Source: Bombardia bombarda (Eukaryota; Ascomycota; Sordariomycetes; Sordariales; Lasiosphaeriaceae). Taken from it: a DNA stretch of 64,000 bases. Shown piece after piece: positions 57,404 to 64,000 of this stretch; position 1 is the first letter of the stretch, and each line of letters starts with the position of its first letter. A program made the position numbers and the translations under genes. The notes under the pieces were generated by a model that worked only from the letters and a program-made list of their open reading frames with translations, ran no database searches and had not been told where the DNA came from. The stretch spans positions 1,364,001-1,428,000 of the forward strand of contig JAULSR010000006.1 of assembly GCA_030512295.1 (NCBI GenBank), written 5' to 3'.

Positions 57404-58101
57404 ATTGCGCCACAATGCTTCTACCCCTTCTAAAGCCGTTTACGGCGAAACTTGGTCGGTTAATATAAAAACTTGGAAGATTATGCGGTGCTATAGTGGT
57501 AGAAAATGAACTGGTATTTGGTATCCGCAGGACTTGGGTTTGCTTGGGTTTAACGGGGAAGATTGAGCTCTGGGCAGAAAGATGGGGTTTGTGACCTCGC
57601 CTGGGCTGCCTGATCCTTCATGACGTTCACGTATCAGCAGCTCCCAGTGACTCAGGCCTGGCCTTCCAGTCACCTGACATGAGTTCCACCCTCCCACACT
57701 CTCTTTGGCTCTTTGCCCCTCTGGACCTTCTGGCTTACGGAAGCGTCGGTAGCTGGCAGCTGGCAACAGCTCTCCTCGAAGCCACTTGCCGGGCTTCTGC
57801 CGTCACCGCAGCCAGCCAGACGAATTCCACACCCAATTCCACACTGCAAGGTAGTTATAGTAGAGAGCTAGCTAGCGGACCTACGTAGCTTGCAGCAAGC
57901 ACCTACTCGCAACGACAATTCGCTGCTCCGACTCGGCCCTTTCTCCTCCCTTCCACTACTTCCCCAGACAAGACGTCGATGTCGGCGTGTGAATAAACTG
58001 CTCGCAAGGCGGCATTCCTGACCAGCCACGTGCGGCAATCCCATCCTCCTCAACCGAAATTACCGACGACCAACTCCTCAGAGACGACAAAACGAGAGAC
58101 C
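57404..58101. promoter_or_regulatory. Divergent promoter region eIF2 beta/MIM2
   Basis: About 700 bases between the start codons of two divergent genes. The MIM2-proximal 200 bases are C/A-rich. No gene seen. Confidence 0.5.
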
Positions 58102-58516
58102 ATGATGTCCAGCTACGACTCCTTTGTCATCTCGGACGGCACCCCGTCCTCGGACAACGATGACGTCGCCTCTCTCCCGTCCATCTCGAGCGGTATTCTC
58201 AGCTCCGAAGCCGACTCGGAGTCGGACGCGCAGAGGGAGTGGGAGGCGAGTCTGGACCAGCTGCAATTGCTCCTGACGATGGTCGTGGTGCCGTTTGCGG
58301 GGAAGTTCTTGGGTCGCAAGTTTGCATACTGGAGTAGGTATTTTCCAGGCGGGCCGTTTCCAAAAAGAACAAACGATATGACAGAGGGATTGCTGACACT
58401 CAAACCTCTCAGGTTGGGCACGGTACATGGAGTGGATGCATAATGTGGAGGTGCGCTGGACGAGCAAGAAGACATTCAACGCCGCCGGCGCAGCCGAGGC
58501 CGCCATGTCATTATAA
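58102..58516 (+). CDS. MIM2: Mitochondrial outer-membrane import protein Mim2-like
   Basis: Small single-pass protein of 111 residues, exons 58102-58333 and 58413-58516 (intron GTAGGT...CAG; split Ser codon, ..FAYWSWARYMEW..). The N-terminal ~50 residues are acidic and Ser-rich (SSEADSESDAQREWEASL), followed by LDQLQLLLTMVVVPFAGKFLGRKFAYW, a membrane segment ended by basic residues, then WARYMEWMHNVEVRW and a short tail. This layout (acidic cytosolic N-terminus, single TM with GKFLGR, Trp-rich following segment) matches fungal Mim2, partner of Mim1 in inserting helical outer-membrane proteins. A second ATG at 58105 is equally possible. Identification rests on memory of the family pattern. Confidence 0.72.
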
Positions 58517-59257
58517 GCAGCTGGGGCGTGTCAGGTTTTCCATGGCCGAGGGCCAGCGACGCAGTACAGTTAACAGTACATATTTGAATCGGTAATCTAT
58601 GGGACTGGGTTGCCATCCCCACGGCGTTTTGGAGAAATAAATGGCAGACAAGGGCACGTTGCTTTTCTCTGTTTTGAGGTCCACAGGTTTATACCAACAG
58701 GTCTGGATCGCTATTGAATCTTGAATTCGTTCACGTTTGCAAATCACAACAGATGAAACTGTCCGTGACATTCCATGAAGCTGCTCTGATCCAACAACTC
58801 ACTGCCTCATGAGCATCCCAAGGTCGCAGCAGAAATCAACAATATATGTATTATTCAGGCCAGAGAAGTGGCTTGGCAAAAGCCAATAACAAACAGTAGG
58901 AAAGATATCTACAGATGAAGGCATTATCCCAGCCTTTGTTAATCCCAGGTTACTTTTACTTTAGGAATCCGGCCGGCCCAATCCCTCCTCCATAACCATA
59001 TCCAAACCTCCGATCCATCCATCCATCCGTGCAGCCATCCGTCCGTGCTATCCAATCATATAATAACCCCGTCCGGCATTGCCTGTCATCATTAAGAACG
59101 GTATCCATCATAACCTTCGTACAGAAAAAAGAACACAAAAACAAGGAATCCATCCTCATTATCCCCCCTCATTTTCTCTCATCCCATCCATCCAATCTCA
59201 GGTCCTCTCTCCTCTCTCCTTGTCGGCCCGCCTCACTTGTTGCAGTAACAAACCAAT
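58517..59257. other. Intergenic stretch between convergent genes
   Basis: 3' flanks of MIM2 (plus) and the MARVEL gene (minus), with a CATC/CCAT repeat around 59012-59042. No gene. Confidence 0.45.
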
Positions 59258-59764
59258 CTACACCCTCACCTGCGACATAGTCGGCCCGCTCCGCACGCTC
59301 CCGCCCCCCCTCCGGAAGCTCATAAACGCAAAGAACAGACCCGCCGCAAACGTCGCAAACAAGAACCACATGAACGCCGTGCTCGCCTGGATCTCGCGGC
59401 ACCGCTTCGTGTCGTCCAGGCTGCCGTACGCGATCCAGTCCGCCGGCTGGCCGTGCGTGTTGGCGCAGTTGACCACGCGCAGCTTGGCCGCGAGCACCAC
59501 CGCCGCAATGAACGTGAACAGCGTGGCGAGCGCGTCGGCAGCCAGCAGGCCGATGGGGATGGCGATGCGGTCGACAAAGGCCGCGGCGAGCCCAAAGATG
59601 GCGGCGAGCCACGAGAGCACGATGACGAACATGGAGAAGTTGATGGCGGCCGTGGCCGAGTGCGCGGCCGACACGTTGGTCGCGATGACGTTGCCGATTA
59701 GGGCTGTGAGGAGGAGGATCCAGAGGAGCTGGAGCCCGCGGAGGAGGGTGGGGATGAGCTCCAT
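59258..59764 (-). CDS. MARVEL-domain four-TM membrane protein
   Basis: 168 residues, intronless. Four hydrophobic helices: LLRGLQLLWILLLTALIGNVIA, FSMFVIVLSWLAAIFGLAAAFV, PIGLLAADALATLFTFIAAVVLAA and AFMWFLFATFAAGLFFAF, with the conserved cytosolic/lumenal loop carrying VNCANTHG..C between helices 3 and 4. The pattern of a MARVEL domain with two loop Cys is that of fungal plasma-membrane proteins such as the Nce102/Fhn1 group, which act at eisosomes and in sphingolipid-linked membrane organisation; I cannot separate it from other MARVEL proteins. The short basic tail ends SQVRV. The leader carries a long GT repeat. Confidence 0.8.
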   Translation of the reverse strand: MELIPTLLRGLQLLWILLLTALIGNVIATNVSAAHSATAAINFSMFVIVLSWLAAIFGLAAAFVDRIAIPIGLLAADALATLFTFIAAVVLAAKLRVVNCANTHGQPADWIAYGSLDDTKRCREIQASTAFMWFLFATFAAGLFFAFMSFRRGGGSVRSGPTMSQVRV

Positions 59765-59810
59765 TGTTGCAAAGAGGCGTGTTATGTTGTGTGTGAGTTT
59801 GTGAGATGTG

Positions 59811-59838
<28 letters not shown>
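59811..59838. repeat. (GT)14 microsatellite in leader of the MARVEL gene
   Basis: A pure GT dinucleotide run 47 bases upstream of the minus-strand start codon (CA on the transcribed strand), flanked by further TGTG text. Confidence 0.9.
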
Positions 59839-59851
<13 letters not shown>

Positions 59852-62800
59852 GCGCTTGGCACACGTATAACGTAGGATGAGAAAGAGCTGAAGCTAAAGC
59901 TGAGCTTTCTCTGGCGACTCCGGTGGGGAAGAAGTCGAGCAGGTTAGGTAGGTGCGGTTAGGTGCTTCTGGTGTGCTTGTGTATTTGTTTGTTGTCTGGA
60001 AATGATCTGTCTAGGACAGCGAGCGGGTGGAGTGGAAGAGTGTGTGGTGTGGGCAGGATTGTTGCTGTTTTTGTTGTGTTGGGGTGCGAATCACCTTTTA
60101 GCAGGGTCGGAGATCAACGAAAGCGATTTGAATCAAAGAAGGGGATGTGATGGAAGCGAGCCAAGAATCCCTCACATCATTGAATCGACCGGGAGACTGC
60201 CGATGTGGGGCAATGACGACAAATAAGTGGGACCATCTGCTTCGAGCTTTGCCGCCTCTGCAGCTTCCGAAGCTTCTTCATGGACCCTGTTCTTGTCTGA
60301 TTGGCTCAGCTTTCATCGCCGCTCAAACGGCAAAGGCAAGCGACCAAATGCGACGACCTGCACTTGTCAACATCAAACAAACACCCCCAACCACCCCAAG
60401 ACGCTTTCTGGCGCCACTGCCTCCGAAAAGAACAACCCGCTCTGAAGAGACTGCGAAGCGAGGGACGTCGCTTCCCAATCGAGTGCGTGTTGCTTTGTTC
60501 ACCAAGGCCTTGTCTCAAAGCCTGTCGAGTCGTCGTTGACGGGCCACCCGCGGCCACCCGTCCATCCATCCGCCAGGGCCTAGGGCCCAGGGCCCAGCCA
60601 GCCAGACAAGCAGCGTGGCACGCGCGCATCACAAACCAACCACACGCCACAAATCTCCCGGCCCCGGTTATCGCCGTGTGGATGGGTCGATGATTCGAGG
60701 CGAATGATTTCCCCCCAGCAGTCGGCTCCCCAGACGCTTCTAGCGCCCTCCCTGTGCCGCCGCGCAATCACCTAAGCAACGCCCTGTGGCCCATACGGCT
60801 TGAAACATTTCCATGGAGAAGCACAAACGAGTTAGGCTTCCAACCTTATTTTAATCCCGAACAAGCGCCCCGCCGCCAACCCGCCCGATTCCATCTCTCC
60901 TTTTCCCATCTCGGCAAGAGCCGAGTTGCTGGTCCACGGCCCAACCCTTGAGATCTACTGGTTATTGTGTGTTGGTATTAACCAGCTGCATACCTGCCTT
61001 ATTTTATGGATATTCCTAGCTATCCAGTTGTTGATGAGCCAAGCAGCCAAGCAAGCATAGTGGTTGCAGTCGGCGTAACATAGGCACTCGCTGCCCGGGT
61101 CGCTAGTTCAACTCCCGACGTCGGGACCACGGAGCAAATCATTTCGTCGGACTTTTACCAAATCGGGTTTTCGCATCTTACTATACTCAACTTGATACTT
61201 CTATGCACGATTGACAGAGAGATAACCCACAGACGAGGCAAGTATAGCTGCATTCTATGCTCAATTTTGATTTCTTTAAGCATCGATCGCGTCTTCTCCC
61301 TTCAGCTTGTATGATGCGTTCTCGGAGATATTTCAGTGACCTAGGATTTCAGGACCCTAGTCCCGGCGACAATTGCTGACTCTTGCATGGGAATTGACTT
61401 CTGATATTCAATGTCTATAGTATATCATAAGCACTCTGTTGCGTCATCTAGCAGTCTGAATGTCACCGTCAGAAAGGAGAGTTTTGAGCCCCTCCTCTTT
61501 GTCCCTTTATCTACCCTTAAGTAAGTAGCATATCTGTTGTGAAATTAAGTTGATGATATGTACCCAGCTCGATCATGTTTCTCCTACATCTCTTATTCTC
61601 ATACCAACCACCCACCGTACCCGCAGCATTGAACTTAGAGCGGCCTGTTCGGAGAGTCTTCAGAAATAATTACAATCATTAAACTTGCCGATCAATCATG
61701 CCCTAGTTCCCAGTTGTGTTAGAAAACTGGTGATTGTGGAGAGGGAAGCACAGTAATCAAATATTCAGCCAAGACAGACCAGTCCCAAGCTACCAAGCGG
61801 ACAAGCGGACGTGCTCGCGACGAAAACTCCCGACCTCACGGCATAGCTAGGATTCCATCTATATGCATGATGACAGGCACTCGACACCAGATCAATACAT
61901 ATCCCATGTCTCAATGCCGGTTTCGGGAGTCGTGCCCAGATTGGCTGAGCTAGGCTGATTCATGCGTGGAATTCTCAAAAAGAGAGCCATGCTCAGGCAA
62001 GCAAGGTCTCCGGGTGGGACTTCTGCTTATCAAAGCAGAGTCCTGAAGGAAAGGAGGGCGAGGGACGCAGAGCAGTCCGAGATAAGGCCGCTTGGTTTCG
62101 GGTAGACCGAACAGGTGCTTCGATTGTTGAGATACACCTGCAGACACGAGAAGGATGCAATGCAAATATGGAGCGCATCATGCCAGGCTCCCATGCTCGG
62201 CCTGTGGCGACAGGAATCTCGTTCGTGAACCCAGTTGTCTGTGCCTCGTCATAGCCCATCTTGTATGGATTCAAGCTGTACCCCTGAAGCTGGATTCGTT
62301 GCATCATCCGCCGCGTGAGAGGTCTCCCATAGCCAGATGCGGAGTCCGAGTAAAGAACGTGGGACTGTCTACCACCGCAGGCAGCCTTCAAGTCCATGTC
62401 GTATATAGCCATGTAAGAGCCCATTGAGCCTCCCTAAATCACCTGTCATCGCTCTCTCTCCCATTGCTCTTTACTTGTAGGGTGCTTTCCCAAGTTTCCA
62501 CACCAATGCCGCCATTGTGTACCATACTGCCGGTGAAAGGCTTGCTTCGGGCTGCTCGGCTCGTATCTAGCGCTCATCGGTCGTGAATCGAGCTTCAAAG
62601 GAGCGTTGATGGCCGCTTTCGTTCTCCATTGCCTTCAAACTCCATCACTCTCTAACGAAAACTCGATGCCCTTCTGTCCTTTTCTTCCTCCATTTCCTCC
62701 TCTTCTCTTTATGTCCGACACCCGTTGTCGCTCGCTCCAAATCGGCTTCCCTCCTTACTCTTTCGCTGCCGAGACGGAAATTCCAGCAGTTATTGTCTTG

Positions 62801-62968
62801 GAAAGAAGATCCAACTATGAGCAAGGACTTGGCTATGATCCGCCAGTTTAGTGGTCGGATAAACGCACGGGCCCTCGGCGCCGTCGTTGTTCCGGGGTGG
62901 CTGGGTTAGGTGGCAGAAATACGACGAAACGCAACCTTCTCTCCCGATGCTTCTTGTATGCGCCCACC
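59839..62968. other. 3.1-kb gene-poor stretch
   Basis: No gene I can support. The promoter side of the MARVEL gene is GC-rich to about 60950; beyond that the sequence becomes more AT-rich and lacks long frames. A 143-codon minus-strand frame at 61993-62424 (MGSYMAIYDMDLKAACGG..) has no recognisable content. It contains a degenerate tRNA-like relic at about 61.05 kb and leads into a FunK1 gene, so it may be the edge of an accessory segment. Confidence 0.4.
61051..61135 (+). other. Degenerate tRNA-like (possibly SINE-related) sequence
   Basis: An A-box-like AGCATAGTGG (61054-61063) is followed 41 bases later by a B-box-like AGTTCAACTCC (61105-61115), the internal promoter layout of RNA polymerase III genes. 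A short D-arm (GCA..TGC) is possible, but the anticodon and T stems pair poorly and no acceptor stem closes it, so it is not a functional tRNA. It could be a relic or the head of a tRNA-derived SINE. No oligo-T terminator directly follows. Confidence 0.3.
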
Positions 62969-64000
62969 ATGGCGAATCAAACTCGGTCAGAGATCATTAA
63001 AGGCAATCCTATCGGGAAAGAGCTCGATGCTTTCCGTACATCATTCAATTCAATATATCAGGCAAAGAATAACGCCAGCACTCCGGACGCACTTGATCAG
63101 CTTGGCCACGCAGGTAACTTCATTCAGCATATGTTTTAATACTTGACTAACGGGCAGGCAGATCTAAGAAATCTCTCACTCCCTCTTCTATTCTCACTAC
63201 AAAAATTGCCCATTGCAACTCTGCTCTTCTCAAAAACAGGCCATACCACTCTCCAAAGCGATCTCCTGAGACTCATTTCCGCCGTCGCGTCCGAAAACTT
63301 CGACTTCGACCGAATCAAGCCACTCCTGAATGCGGCCCTCGCCAACGAATCGGACAGTGAGATCTGGGACCAGGTCTACAACGCTGTCGCTGAAACAACT
63401 CCCCCTCCTCGCCCGATAGCCTCCTCCCTCCAGCAGACCCCATGGCTCCGTAATACGAGCAGCTTCGCGACTTCGTCGGAGTACTGCAAATATGTGGATG
63501 AGGTGCTTAAGGAGGAGCTTGGCCCTATATATGTCAGGCTCCGCGACTTCGACCAGACATACTTTGGTGATGTGGCCGACCTCGAAACGGCATCCGAGGC
63601 CTTTTTCAAGCAGTGTATAAAAGGCAGTGATCTGCTTTTTGATAACGGCTGGACGGGATGGCCAAAGGACGCGAACCAGGACGATGTGTTAAAGCAAACT
63701 TTACTAACAGGCTGTCGACATTTGCGGAGGGTCACAAGTCGGCTCCTGTAGGACAACGAAGACCGCTAGCGAGGCCCAGTGAGCCGATCGATGGCTCTAT
63801 CGCCATACGTAAGATGGATATCGGTTTTGTGAATGATTCGAAAGCCGGGAAAGACTCGAGATGCCACTGGTCGCAGATACTTGTGCCAGGAGAGCTGAAG
63901 AGCAACCCGTCTGCCGACAGAGCTTCGGAAGCATGGCTTGATCTAGGGAGATATGCCAGAGAGGTGCTTGCTGCTCAATACACACGTCGCTTTGTCTTAG
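62969..64000 (+). CDS. FunK1-type fungal protein kinase gene, N-terminal part, apparent frameshift, runs off window
   Basis: N-terminal region of the FunK1 (fungal-type protein kinase) family, a multicopy, fast-spreading group in filamentous fungi. Exon 1 62969-63113 (MANQTRSEIIKGNPIGKELDAF..), intron 63114-63161 (GTAACT...CAG), exon 2 from 63162: LRNLSLPLLFSLQKLPIATLLFSKTGHTTLQSDLLRLISAV, FDFDRIKPLLNAALANESD, IASSLQQTPWLRNTSSFATSSEY, GWTGWPKDANQDDVL. The frame then breaks at the A-run 63691-63693; with one extra base it goes on as FTNRLSTFAEGHKSAP, IDGSIAIRKMDIGFVND, CHWSQILVPGELKSNP, EAWLDLGRYAREVLAAQ to the window end. The kinase catalytic domain lies beyond. Either a consensus error or, because these copies often decay, a real pseudogene. 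Confidence 0.8.

Noticed and set aside
61993..62424. A 143-codon minus-strand frame
   Set aside because: No domain, no splice context, and located in gene-poor DNA; it may be chance.

Overview
This window is nuclear DNA of a filamentous ascomycete, most likely a Sordariomycete. Genes are spaced 0.1-5 kb apart on both strands. Most carry one to several short introns (about 50-90 nt) with GTNNGT donors and CAG/TAG acceptors. Third codon positions are C/G-rich, so conserved genes throw long antisense shadow frames. Family content also fits: a C-terminally truncated kinesin-3, a fungal SCAP, Mim2, a fungal-only chelatase-like protein and a FunK1 kinase. I cannot name the species.

Layout. 0-6 kb: 3' part of an NAD kinase, glyoxalase II, and an EF-hand protein. 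6-16 kb: a 4EHP-type eIF4E (minus), an unrecognised nuclear-looking low-complexity protein (plus), and a short kinesin-3 (minus). 16-27 kb: the Golgi nucleoside diphosphatase GDA1, a chelatase-like protein (minus), the Rab7 GTPase YPT7, and an SLC35F-type transporter. 27-38 kb: a heme oxygenase-like tail-anchored protein, a large TTG microsatellite, CDT2 (minus) divergent from SPB1 (plus), and JMJD7 (minus) converging on SPB1. 40-46 kb: a SCAP homologue, then two small possible genes on the minus strand. 46-51 kb: a long stretch with no gene I can support, then a divergent 14-3-3-like protein. 53-60 kb: an FAD amino-acid-oxidase-family enzyme (minus), eIF2 beta (minus), Mim2 (plus) and a MARVEL-domain membrane protein (minus). 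60-64 kb: gene-poor DNA with a degenerate tRNA-like relic, then the start of a FunK1 kinase gene that runs off the window and probably marks an accessory region.

The genes are mostly housekeeping: translation and ribosome assembly (4EHP, eIF2 beta, SPB1, perhaps JMJD7), vesicle and organelle biology (YPT7, GDA1, kinesin, Mim2, MARVEL protein, SCAP), and detoxification or redox (GLO2, heme oxygenase, FAD oxidase, NAD kinase). I see no secondary-metabolite cluster, CRISPR array, plasmid or virus.

The most useful observation is that five genes (EF-hand protein, YPT7, CDT2, SCAP, FunK1) each break frame once. In every case one extra base in or beside a short homopolymer (C/G in three, A in two) would restore the family reading. 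That pattern points to homopolymer under-calling in the assembly rather than biology, at least for the four non-repetitive genes. Exon coordinates below come from reading splice sites and phases by eye.
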